Shown one piece after another: positions 53,515-62,375 of a stretch of 64,000 bases of DNA (the first letter of the stretch is position 1; the number at the start of each line of letters is the position of its first letter). Source of the DNA: Thalassotalea_A litorea (GTDB taxonomy: Bacteria; Pseudomonadota; Gammaproteobacteria; Enterobacterales; Alteromonadaceae). Below the pieces are notes generated by a model. The model saw nothing but the letters and a program-made list of their open reading frames with translations, searched no databases and was not told where the DNA came from. The DNA lies in the NCBI RefSeq assembly GCF_043642205.1, contig NZ_JBHZSG010000004.1, positions 62,001 through 126,000 of the forward strand, read 5' to 3'. A program made the translations under genes and the position numbers.

Positions 53515-53811
53515 ATGAAACAGTCGGTTAAAGAACAAAAAATCACAGCAAAGCCTGAGGCATCAATTAGCAACAATCAATACTGGCGAGAAAACCTTAA
53601 ACTTATCGCAATCTGCCTGGCCATCTGGTTTTTGGTATCATTTGGCTGCGGCATCTTATTGGTCGAACCGCTCAACGAAATTCGCCTCGGCGGTTACAAG
53701 CTTGGCTTCTGGTTTGCCCAACAAGGTTCGATTTATACCTTTGTCATACTTGTTTTCTACTATACCCGGCAAATGAATAAGTTGGATAAAAAATTCGGCA
53801 TTAAGGACTAA
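53515..53811 (+). CDS. DUF4212 small subunit of a sodium/solute symporter
   Basis: 98 residues with two hydrophobic helices (about 28-50 and 66-85). The sequence (WRENLKLIAICLAIWFLVSFGCGILLVEPLN...GFWFAQQGSI) is typical of DUF4212, which is encoded directly before VC_2705-type symporters. Four bases separate it from the symporter gene. It probably forms a complex with the symporter. Confidence 0.9.
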   Translation: MKQSVKEQKITAKPEASISNNQYWRENLKLIAICLAIWFLVSFGCGILLVEPLNEIRLGGYKLGFWFAQQGSIYTFVILVFYYTRQMNKLDKKFGIKD

Positions 53812-53815
53812 CCCC

Positions 53816-55555
53816 ATGGATGAGTTGAAGTTATATACCTACATCGCCGTATTCGGTTCTTTCGCTTTGTATTTTGCCATTGCCTGGTGGGCAAGGGCCG
53901 CTTCAACCAGTGATTTTTATGTGGCCAGTGGTCATGTCGGCCCGGTGCAAAACGGCATGGCAATTGCCGCTGACTGGATGAGTGCAGCGTCGTTTATTTC
54001 CATGGCGGGATTAATCGCCTTTCTCGGATATGGAGGGTCGGTTTTTTTAATGGGCTGGACCGGTGGTTACGTGTTACTGGCAACCTTGCTCGCCCCATAC
54101 ATGCGCAAACACGGTAAGTTCACCGTCCCAGAATTTATTGCCGATCGCTTTATGTCTCGCACCGCGCGTATCGTTGCAGTAATTTGCCTGATCATTGCTT
54201 CCCTAACCTATATTATTGGTCAGATGAAGGGCGTGGGCGTGGCGTTTTCACGATTTTTGGAAGTCGATTATGGCGTTGGCCTGGGCATTGGCATGATCGT
54301 GGTGTGGTTCTATGCGGTACTCGGCGGCATGAAAGGCATTACCTATACGCAAATTGCCCAGTATTGTGTGCTGATATTCGCCTACACAGTACCCGCTATC
54401 TTTATCTCCCTGCAATTAACCGGTAATCCGATACCACAACTGGGTTTAGGCTCAACATTAGCCGATGGCAGTGGCACCTATTTACTCGATAAATTGGATC
54501 AGGTGGTTACCGATCTCGGTTTTGATCAATATACAACGGCGAATATGGAAAATCGTCTTGATATGTTCGCCTATACCTTATCTTTGATGATAGGAACCGC
54601 AGGCCTTCCTCACGTGATTATGCGTTTTTTCACCGTACCCAGTGTTAAAGCCGCACGTTCGAGCGCCGGCTATGCGCTGGTATTTATTGCCTTGTTATAC
54701 ACGGTCGCTCCTGCGGTTGGCGCGATGGCACGTTTGAATCTGTCTTTTACCATAGAGCCTGAAGCGGGCCAGCACATCGAATATGAACAAAGACCGCAAT
54801 GGTTCAAGGATTGGGAAACAACCGGTTTGCTGCAATTTGAAGATAAAAACGGTGATGGCAGAATCCAGTATCACGCCGATGAAGCAACCAATGAACTGGT
54901 GAAAGTGGATCGAGATATCATGGTGTTGGCGAATCCTGCAATCGCAAACTTACCTAACTGGGTCATTGCTCTGGTTGCCGCGGGCGGTTTGGCCGCAGCG
55001 CTTTCCACTGCAGCAGGCTTATTATTGGCAATTTCATCGTCGGTATCTCATGATCTGATGAAAGGCCTGTTTTTTACCAGTTTGTCAGAAAAAAGAGAGT
55101 TACTGGCAGGTCGAATAACCATGACCTTGTCGATATTACTGGCCGGATACCTGGGACTGAATCCGCCGGGATTTGCCGCCGGTACCGTTGCTCTGGCCTT
55201 TGGACTAGCGGCTTCATCCATATTCCCAGCGTTAATGATGGGTATTTTTTCAAAAACCATTTCCGGTAAAGCGGCGGTTAGCGGTATGTGCGCGGGTATC
55301 AGTGTCACTTTACTGTATGTGTTTCAGCACAAAGGCATCATGTTTATCTCAAGTACAAGCTTTTTGGGAGACATGCCCGAAAATTGGTTTTTCGGCATTT
55401 CACCGAACGCCTTTGGCGCGGTGGGCGCATTGGTGAATTTTTCCGTTGCCATGGTTATCACAGCACTTGGTAGCAAAGCCCCTGAACAAGCGCGCATGAT
55501 GGTGGATAATATGCGCCAGCCAGGGAATACTTCACAGCAGGTTTCAAGCCATTAA
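53816..55555 (+). CDS. Sodium/solute symporter, VC_2705 subfamily (acetate/organic-anion type)
   Basis: 579 residues with about 13 membrane helices and the SSS motif ASTSDFYVASGHVGPVQNGMAIAADWMSAASFI near the N-terminus. It couples Na+ flow to uptake of a small organic acid, possibly acetate; the exact substrate is not evident. A soluble loop between helices contains a DKNGDGRIQY motif (from D343) that resembles an EF-hand or dockerin calcium loop. It forms an operon with the DUF4212 gene. Confidence 0.85.
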   Translation: MDELKLYTYIAVFGSFALYFAIAWWARAASTSDFYVASGHVGPVQNGMAIAADWMSAASFISMAGLIAFLGYGGSVFLMGWTGGYVLLATLLAPYMRKHGKFTVPEFIADRFMSRTARIVAVICLIIASLTYIIGQMKGVGVAFSRFLEVDYGVGLGIGMIVVWFYAVLGGMKGITYTQIAQYCVLIFAYTVPAIFISLQLTGNPIPQLGLGSTLADGSGTYLLDKLDQVVTDLGFDQYTTANMENRLDMFAYTLSLMIGTAGLPHVIMRFFTVPSVKAARSSAGYALVFIALLYTVAPAVGAMARLNLSFTIEPEAGQHIEYEQRPQWFKDWETTGLLQFEDKNGDGRIQYHADEATNELVKVDRDIMVLANPAIANLPNWVIALVAAGGLAAALSTAAGLLLAISSSVSHDLMKGLFFTSLSEKRELLAGRITMTLSILLAGYLGLNPPGFAAGTVALAFGLAASSIFPALMMGIFSKTISGKAAVSGMCAGISVTLLYVFQHKGIMFISSTSFLGDMPENWFFGISPNAFGAVGALVNFSVAMVITALGSKAPEQARMMVDNMRQPGNTSQQVSSH

Positions 55556-55576
55556 GACTATGGTTTTATTTACAAC

Positions 55577-56218
55577 CTAATGGTTTTGTTTATGGTGATA
55601 TCTTCTTAAGCCAACGATGGCTAATATCGCCAACGCAAAAATCACCACGGATTTGGGTTCAGGAATCGTCTGCGACGGATCATCGCTTTCCACAGCGTAA
55701 ACCCCATCAAGGAAATTGCCAGAGAAACCTGTTTCCGGATTCACAGAGGTAAAGCGCACTGTCGCTTCGCTACCGGTTGCTTCAAAAACGGTAGAAAACT
55801 CACTCCAGGAGCCGAATTCATGATCATCGAAAGTCTGCGAGAATAAGACATCATCGCCAGCGAGCACTTCGAATAGAAACACTTCGTCATCAAAGCGGGC
55901 ACTATAAGCAAATCCAACCTCATAAAATGAACCGACATCAGACATAAACGTCTGCTCCATTGTCCAGGCGCCATCAACCGGACCCGCAGCGTTTAGTTCT
56001 GCATGTTGCAGACCACTGAATGCCATCGTACCGTTGGCCATATGCCAAATTTCAATACTGGCACCGTCCCAGCCATCAACGTCATCACCAGAAAACCACT
56101 GCCATCGACCTTCCTCGACGATGGGATCTTCAAAATCGCCATTAACCAGCAGGTTTGCATGGGCAAAAGGCGTACAGAGTAATAACAGGGCGGGTAATAG
56201 CCATTGCTTAACTTTCAT
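55577..56218 (-). CDS. PEP-CTERM sorting-domain protein
   Basis: 213 residues: signal peptide to about 21 (PFAHAN), then a LLVNGDFEDP opening and a jelly-roll-like beta domain similar to carbohydrate-binding modules. At the C-terminus is the sorting signal PEPKSVVIFALAILAIVGLRR, that is, a PEP motif, a hydrophobic stretch and basic residues. PEP-CTERM proteins are processed by an exosortase at the membrane and end up in the extracellular matrix. No exosortase gene is in the window. It converges with the symporter gene and stands alone. Confidence 0.8.
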   Translation of the reverse strand: MKVKQWLLPALLLLCTPFAHANLLVNGDFEDPIVEEGRWQWFSGDDVDGWDGASIEIWHMANGTMAFSGLQHAELNAAGPVDGAWTMEQTFMSDVGSFYEVGFAYSARFDDEVFLFEVLAGDDVLFSQTFDDHEFGSWSEFSTVFEATGSEATVRFTSVNPETGFSGNFLDGVYAVESDDPSQTIPEPKSVVIFALAILAIVGLRRYHHKQNH

Positions 56219-56460
56219 ACAACATACCTTAATAAATTGCTTTAACTACGCAGCCAACGTATTAACTACAGGAACATCGGAAGGTGTTTTCACAACCATG
56301 CCGACAAGGGTTAAGAATTAACTAAAGATGATTCTATGCAAGCGATATTCCAGTTGTCGTAACCAGTTGATTTTTAGTTACTTCCCAATCAGAGAAATGT
56401 TGCGCCAGCAAAAACTGTAAAAAACTCTGACACAATCTCCTTTAAAGCCTTATCAAGGCA

Positions 56461-56997
56461 TTAAAATCGATAGCCTAAGCGGACAAATGCGGTAATGGAA
56501 AACCCCGTATTGGTATCGTGGGGTAGGACAGTCGCATCTAAATGAAAGCCTTTTTTATAAAAACTGAGGTAGGGCATAAAGTGGACAAAGTCTTTACGGA
56601 TAAATTCGGCACTGGTATCGGAATAAAGGATGTCTGAACGATCAACATACGTAATTGGCATAGAAAGCGAAATTTTGTCGAGAAAGGAATCTTCCAAAGG
56701 AAAATCGCGGGTAACGCCAATACCAATGGAGTTGTAATCCATATCATGAGAATCTTTCATACGCCAAAGCTCTACATTGATTTGCCATTTAGGCGTTAGC
56801 TCATAGAAGTACCACTTAATACCATAACCTTTATGGTTTTCATTATATTCAAAATCCGGATCGATAAACTCCTGAATAATGGATTCTGTATCATTCTTTT
56901 TTAAATGATCTGACCATCCACCGATTTTCACTTCAAAGTCCATGGCTGATGCTGTAGAAGAAAGCATTAGCATTAACAATGCCGCAAACTTACCCAT
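56461..56997 (-). CDS. Small outer-membrane beta-barrel protein, function unknown
   Basis: 178 residues from ATG 56997 (AAGGACAG upstream); the frame runs 22 residues further without support. A signal peptide ends near SASAMDF. The mature part is rich in alternating hydrophobic/polar strands and ends FVRLGYRF, with the terminal aromatic residue of outer-membrane barrels. An FEYNENHKGYGIKWYFYE stretch looks like the YNE-N-G-G motif of small PagP-like barrels. Enzymatic activity cannot be claimed. Confidence 0.6.
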   Translation of the reverse strand: MGKFAALLMLMLSSTASAMDFEVKIGGWSDHLKKNDTESIIQEFIDPDFEYNENHKGYGIKWYFYELTPKWQINVELWRMKDSHDMDYNSIGIGVTRDFPLEDSFLDKISLSMPITYVDRSDILYSDTSAEFIRKDFVHFMPYLSFYKKGFHLDATVLPHDTNTGFSITAFVRLGYRF

Positions 56998-57588
56998 AAC
57001 TTCTGTCCTTGCTACTGGCGAAAAAATCGCGCAAAAATCCCCTGCACCTTGACCAAGATGCACTTGCTAACTAATTATTTTAGTGATTGATTCCTTGAGG
57101 AATTATGCCGTTACTCTAACGAGTAAAGGTTCTAGCTCTTATCCGGGGAGGACTAGAAGAAATGTAACATGCGGGTGTATATCTCATGGGTTGTTATCCT
57201 GTTTTATCGTTGCTCACTTGAGCCAGTTACCAATACCACTAACAAACATCATCAGGGTGCTTGAAGGAGTGATAATTTCCCCCGCAGACAAACAGCAACA
57301 ACATAAACAATCTGCAGGTAGCAGGCCGGGAGATAAATCCTTGGCCACCGATTTATACACCTAAGTATAGATAAAGAATGGAAAACGACAGAAAATTGTT
57401 GGATTTTTTTACACTTTTAAAATTCGGGCAATGTCTAGGAATAAGCTAATGGTTTTCAAAGCCTTACAAAACAAGGGCTGATAAAGAATTGCGAAGGAAT
57501 CTTACGGATGATGGAAATCTAAAAAATCGCGAAGTCACAAAGAAGAAAAAACCCTTACGCTCTCAAAAGAGCGCAAGGGAAGTGTCGT
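56998..57588. other. 591-base intergenic region
   Basis: No confident gene. A 93-codon frame at 57083-57364 on the plus strand lacks a ribosome-binding site and recognisable character. The right end holds the S9 peptidase terminator (57546-57579). Confidence 0.5.
57546..57579 (-). terminator. Rho-independent terminator of the S9 peptidase gene
   Basis: On the minus strand CCCTTGCGCTCT and AGAGCGTAAGGG form a 12-base stem with one wobble or mismatch over a TTTG loop, followed by six Ts. Confidence 0.85.
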
Positions 57589-59733
57589 TTATAGCTTTTT
57601 AACGCCCATGTTGTAGAGCGTAAAACCGAAAATATCGGCATATTGTTCGATGGATTTCGATACTGGCGTACCGGCACCGTGACCGGCATTGGTTTCAATA
57701 CGAATCAATACCGGATTTTCACCACCTTGCTTGGCTTGCAACTCAGCGGCAAATTTAAACGAATGCGCGGGAACGACGCGGTCATCGTGATCTCCTGTCG
57801 TGATCAAGGTTGCCGGGTAATTCTCTCCCGCTTTAACATTATGCAGTGGTGAGTAACCATACAGATACTCGAACATTTCTTTACTTTGCTCCGATGTCCC
57901 GTAATCATAGGCCCAACCAGCGCCAGACGTGAACGTGTGATAACGCAACATATCCAATACACCTACCGCAGGTAGGGCAACTTTAAACAACTCTGGTCTT
58001 TGTAACATTACGGCTCCGACTAACAATCCGCCATTAGAACCACCACGAATCGCCAAATAATCGCTGGATGTATAGTTTGCCTCTATCAAGTACTCTGCGG
58101 CAGCAATAAAGTCATCAAACACATTTTGCTTTTGCATTTGCGTTCCGGCTTTATGCCACTCTTTGCCGTATTCGCCGCCACCGCGCATATTCGCAACGGC
58201 ATAAACGCCACCCTGTTCCAGCCAAACGCCATTGGCGACACTGAAATATGGCGTCAAACTAATATTAAAACCACCATAGCCATATAAAATCGTTGGGTTT
58301 TTACCATTTAACTCAACACCTTTTTTATGGGTGATGATCATCGGTACCTTAGTACCATCTTTAGACGTGTAAAACACCTGTTTCGAAACATAGTCATCGC
58401 TATTGAACTTAGCGCCTGAGGCTTGATACACAGCAGAATCGCCGTTGTTCACATCAAAAGAATAAATGGTCCCCGGGGTTTTGTAGTTGGTAAAGCTGTA
58501 ATAAAGAACCGCATCGTCACTCTTGCCATCCAGGCCTGACGCCGTTCCCACATCGGGCAATTGAATATCACGAAGCTTCTTACCCTGGCGATCAAATTGT
58601 ACCAATTTAGTTGTTGCATCAACCATATAGTGAGCATAAAGATAACCCCCACCAGCGGACGCCTTTAATACATTTTCCGATTCATCGATAATCGTTTTCC
58701 AGTTTGCTGGCGCCGGGTCATTCACATTCATTGCCACAACTTTTTGATTCGGCGCATCCTTGTTGGTCACCAAATACAAGGTGTCATCGACACTATCCAG
58801 CATATAGGTATCGGCACTCTGGTCATTCATAATGGTCTGTATTGCAGCGTCGGTTTTGGTTAAGTCCAACATATGCAAATCATTACCAGAGGTTGATTGC
58901 GCGCCCGAAATTAACAAAAAACGGTCGTCTTCAGACACCTGAGCACCGACGTAGCGACGTTTTTGTTCCGCTGTGGCACCAAAGATAACTTTATCTTCTG
59001 ATTGCGCGGTACCCAGCTTATGATAATAAAGTTTATGCTGATCGGTTTTCGCACTCAGCTCACTGCCTTCTGGCTTGTCATAGCTGGAATAGAAGAAACC
59101 TTCATCACCTTTCCAGGAAATGCCTGAAAATTTAACATTTTCCAGTGCTGGTTCTAGTTGCTCTTTGGTGTCGGCATCGATAATAATTATTTTGCGCCAG
59201 TCGCTGCCGCCTTCAGAAATCGCATAGGCGGCAATATTACCTTGTTTAGAAAAGCTCAGTTGAGCCAACGAGGTGGTGCCATCTTCACTAAATTTATTGG
59301 GATCAAGAAAGACTTCCGCGTCACCATCACCTTGTTGACGATAAACCACATACTGGTTTTGCAGGCCATCATTTTTATAGAAATAGGTGTAATCGCCTTC
59401 CGTAAAAGGAGCGGAATATTTTTCATAATTCCATAACTCTGTAAGGCGTTTTTTCAACGTATCACGATATGGAATTTGCTCAAGATACCCGAAAGTGACG
59501 TCATTTTCGGCCTTTACCCAAGCCGCTGTCTCAGCACTACGATCATCTTCTAACCAACGGTAGGGATCCGCGACTTGTTGTCCGAAGTACTCGTCAACAA
59601 CGTCATCTTTTCTAGTTTGGGGGTAAGTAACAGAACTCACAGTAGTCTTGGTCTCAGGTTCAACATTGCTCTCCGGTTCACTCCCGCAGGCAACCAGTAA
59701 CAGCGCACTTGCAATAATACTTAAATTTTTCAT
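57589..59733 (-). CDS. Prolyl oligopeptidase (S9A), predicted lipoprotein
   Basis: 714 residues. A signal peptide with lipobox LVAC (C16) is followed by a seven-bladed propeller and a C-terminal alpha/beta-hydrolase domain. Catalytic residues are S566 in GGSNGG, D651 in DHDDRV and H685 in NAGHGAG. It cleaves after Pro in peptides up to about 30 residues and, as a lipoprotein, would act in the periplasm or on the outer membrane. It follows chrA by 31 bases on the same strand, so the two may be co-transcribed. Confidence 0.9.
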   Translation of the reverse strand: MKNLSIIASALLLVACGSEPESNVEPETKTTVSSVTYPQTRKDDVVDEYFGQQVADPYRWLEDDRSAETAAWVKAENDVTFGYLEQIPYRDTLKKRLTELWNYEKYSAPFTEGDYTYFYKNDGLQNQYVVYRQQGDGDAEVFLDPNKFSEDGTTSLAQLSFSKQGNIAAYAISEGGSDWRKIIIIDADTKEQLEPALENVKFSGISWKGDEGFFYSSYDKPEGSELSAKTDQHKLYYHKLGTAQSEDKVIFGATAEQKRRYVGAQVSEDDRFLLISGAQSTSGNDLHMLDLTKTDAAIQTIMNDQSADTYMLDSVDDTLYLVTNKDAPNQKVVAMNVNDPAPANWKTIIDESENVLKASAGGGYLYAHYMVDATTKLVQFDRQGKKLRDIQLPDVGTASGLDGKSDDAVLYYSFTNYKTPGTIYSFDVNNGDSAVYQASGAKFNSDDYVSKQVFYTSKDGTKVPMIITHKKGVELNGKNPTILYGYGGFNISLTPYFSVANGVWLEQGGVYAVANMRGGGEYGKEWHKAGTQMQKQNVFDDFIAAAEYLIEANYTSSDYLAIRGGSNGGLLVGAVMLQRPELFKVALPAVGVLDMLRYHTFTSGAGWAYDYGTSEQSKEMFEYLYGYSPLHNVKAGENYPATLITTGDHDDRVVPAHSFKFAAELQAKQGGENPVLIRIETNAGHGAGTPVSKSIEQYADIFGFTLYNMGVKKL

Positions 59734-59764
59734 GTTCAGCTTCTTGTTTAGGTTAAGGTATTTA

Positions 59765-60946
59765 TTAAACCATAGTCACAGCGCCTAGCGCAGCACCAAT
59801 GGCAATAAATAAAGCCACCAGATAGATAATCGGGCACTTTATTTTTTTCAGTAAAAACAATCCGATGATCACTAACGCCATATCCTGGCCAGTGAGCACC
59901 GCACTGATAAAAACCGGTTGATATAATGCGGCGATCAGCAGTCCAACCACGGCAGCGTTGATGGCATCAACAGAAGCACCCACCGCCGGTTTGTTGGCCA
60001 AACTCAACCAGGCATCTTTCAAGGCAATCACTAACAGAAATCCCGGCAGGAAAATCGCTATGGTTGCCAACAGCGCAAACAACAATCCCTGATCAGGGTT
60101 TATCTGCACACCAAGGTAGGCCGCTACGGAAAACATCGGCCCAGGCACGCCTTGTGCTGCTGCGTAACCGGTTAAGAATTGATCCTGGGAGATTAACCCT
60201 GCCAACGTTTGCTGCAGCAACGGCAGAACCACATGACCACCGCCGAATACCAACGCTCCTGACTGATAAAAGGCACCAAAGGTTTGCCAGGCTGCAGACA
60301 CTGACGACAGTAATGGCAAGCCAACAAACAACACCACAAAGCCTATCAGTGGCCATTTAATCACAGTGTTTTTGCTCTTTTCATGAATTGTTGGTGATAC
60401 GGTTTTCGAGGGCGGAATGCGCCCCTTATACAACCACCCAATCAGAGCAGCTGCCAGTAAGACAAGCAGCTGCATGCCAATCCCGGGAACGGAAAGTAAA
60501 ACGGCAGCACCAATGACGGCGATACCAATATGAAAGCGCTGTTTGCAAAAATTATTGTACATGCCCATAACCGCGTCACTCACTACAACCACAGCGAATA
60601 ACTTAAGACCGTGAACAATCCCCTGAAATAAGGCATGTTGTTCAAACTGTGAGGCCAATGAAGAAACAACAAACAGGAGAATAAACGAAGGTAGGGTAAA
60701 GCCGATAAACGCGGCAATGCCGCCGGCCAATCCGGCCCGTTCCAGGCCAATTGCAAATCCAATCTGACTTGAGCCAGGCCCCGGTAAAAACTGGCTCAGT
60801 GAGATTAATTGGGTATAGTGCTTATCGTCTACCCATTGTAATTTTTCCACAAACGCATGACGAAAATAACCGATATGAGCAACCGGGCCGCCAAAAGAGT
60901 AGCAACCTAAAAGAAGAAAGCGTACAAAGATTTCAATAACTTGCAT
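59765..60946 (-). CDS. chrA: Chromate transporter ChrA
   Basis: 393 residues in two homologous membrane domains (about 1-185 and 195-393). The N-terminal half has GGPVAHIGYFR and GPGSSQ signatures, and a similar FGGGHVVLPLLQ and GPMFSVA appear in the second half, the two-domain long-form arrangement. ChrA exports chromate using the proton or membrane potential; in some bacteria it transports other anions such as sulfate. It lies just ahead of the S9 peptidase, and no chromate-linked regulator is in the window. Confidence 0.9.
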   Translation of the reverse strand: MQVIEIFVRFLLLGCYSFGGPVAHIGYFRHAFVEKLQWVDDKHYTQLISLSQFLPGPGSSQIGFAIGLERAGLAGGIAAFIGFTLPSFILLFVVSSLASQFEQHALFQGIVHGLKLFAVVVVSDAVMGMYNNFCKQRFHIGIAVIGAAVLLSVPGIGMQLLVLLAAALIGWLYKGRIPPSKTVSPTIHEKSKNTVIKWPLIGFVVLFVGLPLLSSVSAAWQTFGAFYQSGALVFGGGHVVLPLLQQTLAGLISQDQFLTGYAAAQGVPGPMFSVAAYLGVQINPDQGLLFALLATIAIFLPGFLLVIALKDAWLSLANKPAVGASVDAINAAVVGLLIAALYQPVFISAVLTGQDMALVIIGLFLLKKIKCPIIYLVALFIAIGAALGAVTMV

Positions 60947-61057
60947 AGCGAAGAGAAGATGACTAACAGAAACTCAGAGTAAACCACTCAGCGAGAAATA
61001 TATAGACACTTATCGCTAAACCGATGCAAAAACACGTTAGAAAACTGAGTTTTAGCT

Positions 61058-61870
61058 TTATCTAGGAAAAATCAGTGTGAATATTAACCTCGCTCCCCAA
61101 CCTTCCGGACCGCCATTTGAACTGGCGACATGATAACGTAACCCGCCACCAATACTGACGGTTTGATCACCAATTTTAGCAACTTGGCTGACCATAAAGT
61201 TCACTGGCACAGCCCAGTCCTCTGTTTCCCAGTTATACGTGGTTTCAGAATTGATCGTATAAGACATCGCAGTTTTGGTTGTATAGGATAAGAATGGCTG
61301 CATAAATGTTGTATTCACATCAGGTCTGTCATCTTCTCCGGCAAAACTCCAGATATGATTAAACAAGCCACCATAAGTCCATTGCCCATCTTGGCGCAGG
61401 GCGACAGCGGTTGGTCCAGCCCCCCATTTGTCAGCCGTGAGTAAGTCATCGGAGCCTGTCGGCAATAGCAATACCGGACCTGCCCCTAATATCCAGCCAC
61501 TCTTCGTTGGTTGAACCGGTGAGAAGAAAAAGCTTTGCACAATATCGCCAATGCCAAACTGACTTCCCGCTCCGGGGAAAATATCATCCTGAGATATCAC
61601 CGGCAAAATGGTACGGGAAATAAGGTTCCAATCCTCATTGATACTCATGGGCACGACCGGTTGAATATTAGTGAGATAACGATCGCCATGATCACCTGGA
61701 CCAATATTGTGATCATAATTAAATTGAAATGGCACACTGATTAACGAAGCAACCGGATTGGAAAGTTTTTTCGCCAACTCTTCGTTTTCCGGACTCGCGA
61801 TTACAGTTGAAGAAAATGCTAACAGAGACGTGCTCAGACCCAAGCCTGATAGAGTAACGGTTTTTACCAT
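61058..61870 (-). CDS. Porin-like outer-membrane protein (phenol-degradation MetA / transporter-like family)
   Basis: 270 residues from ATG 61870, preceded by GGGGAG; the longer frame adds 28 hydrophobic but unsupported residues. Signal peptide to about 25, then a beta-rich barrel with IGDIVQSFFFSP, GWILGAGPVLLLPTGSD and a C-terminal RLIFTLIFPR. The family is annotated as transporter or meta-pathway phenol degradation-like and is usually of unknown function. An operator-like palindrome (62019) is about 150 bases upstream, shared with the receptor gene's control region. Confidence 0.65.
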   Translation of the reverse strand: MVKTVTLSGLGLSTSLLAFSSTVIASPENEELAKKLSNPVASLISVPFQFNYDHNIGPGDHGDRYLTNIQPVVPMSINEDWNLISRTILPVISQDDIFPGAGSQFGIGDIVQSFFFSPVQPTKSGWILGAGPVLLLPTGSDDLLTADKWGAGPTAVALRQDGQWTYGGLFNHIWSFAGEDDRPDVNTTFMQPFLSYTTKTAMSYTINSETTYNWETEDWAVPVNFMVSQVAKIGDQTVSIGGGLRYHVASSNGGPEGWGARLIFTLIFPR

Positions 61871-62018
61871 GGTAACTGCTCCCCGGAGTAATAGGATTAC
61901 TCGATTAAACAAGATGTTGGCGAATAACAAGCCCTTACAATAATAGTTCAGCATAAATGGATAACAAGGCGAACCAGACTTAACCTTACAGCGTTACCTG
62001 CCATTACACCTGAATCAA

Positions 62019-62032
62019 TGCATACGTATTCA
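62019..62032. promoter_or_regulatory. LacI-type (MalR-like) operator, distal copy
   Basis: TGCATACGTATTCA, one base off the palindrome at 28110. It could serve either flanking gene. Confidence 0.6.
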
Positions 62033-62203
62033 TAAAGCATCGATTTAGGGAAATAATTTAGAACTCGCCTATCAGCAATTTCCTGCAACAGCAGCAGATA
62101 CCTCGTATTCATTGACCTGCTTTCTTATCTAGTATTTTTTGTTCATTCACTTCAGTAAGTTACGAAGATCTTACTAGGTTTGTACGGTGTGACTGGCGGT
62201 CTA

Positions 62204-62217
62204 TGAATACGTATGCA
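62204..62217. promoter_or_regulatory. LacI-type (MalR-like) operator upstream of the TonB receptor
   Basis: TGAATACGTATGCA, identical to the copy at 13461, 159 bases before the receptor start codon. Confidence 0.65.
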
Positions 62218-62375
62218 CTGCGTAGTTCTTTAGGCGAGCAATTTTTATGATGAACCTGTCCCATTCTTTAATCTGGGGCACTTATACCTGCAAGGGTACT
62301 GAATAATAAAAATACTAGCACGGCAGCTAATTAATAATTTGATGGTTCAGGGACTGAACGTCTGGGGAAAACAAT

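Larger units (their letters stand above)
61871..62375. other. Divergent region between the porin-like gene and the right-end TonB receptor
   Basis: 505 bases with no gene. It carries two copies of the TACGTA-centred operator (62019-62032 and 62204-62217), 185 bases apart. Confidence 0.6.

Noticed and set aside
57083..57364. 93-codon plus-strand ORF
   Set aside because: No ribosome-binding site, no signal or domain, low-complexity Gln/His end; most likely chance.
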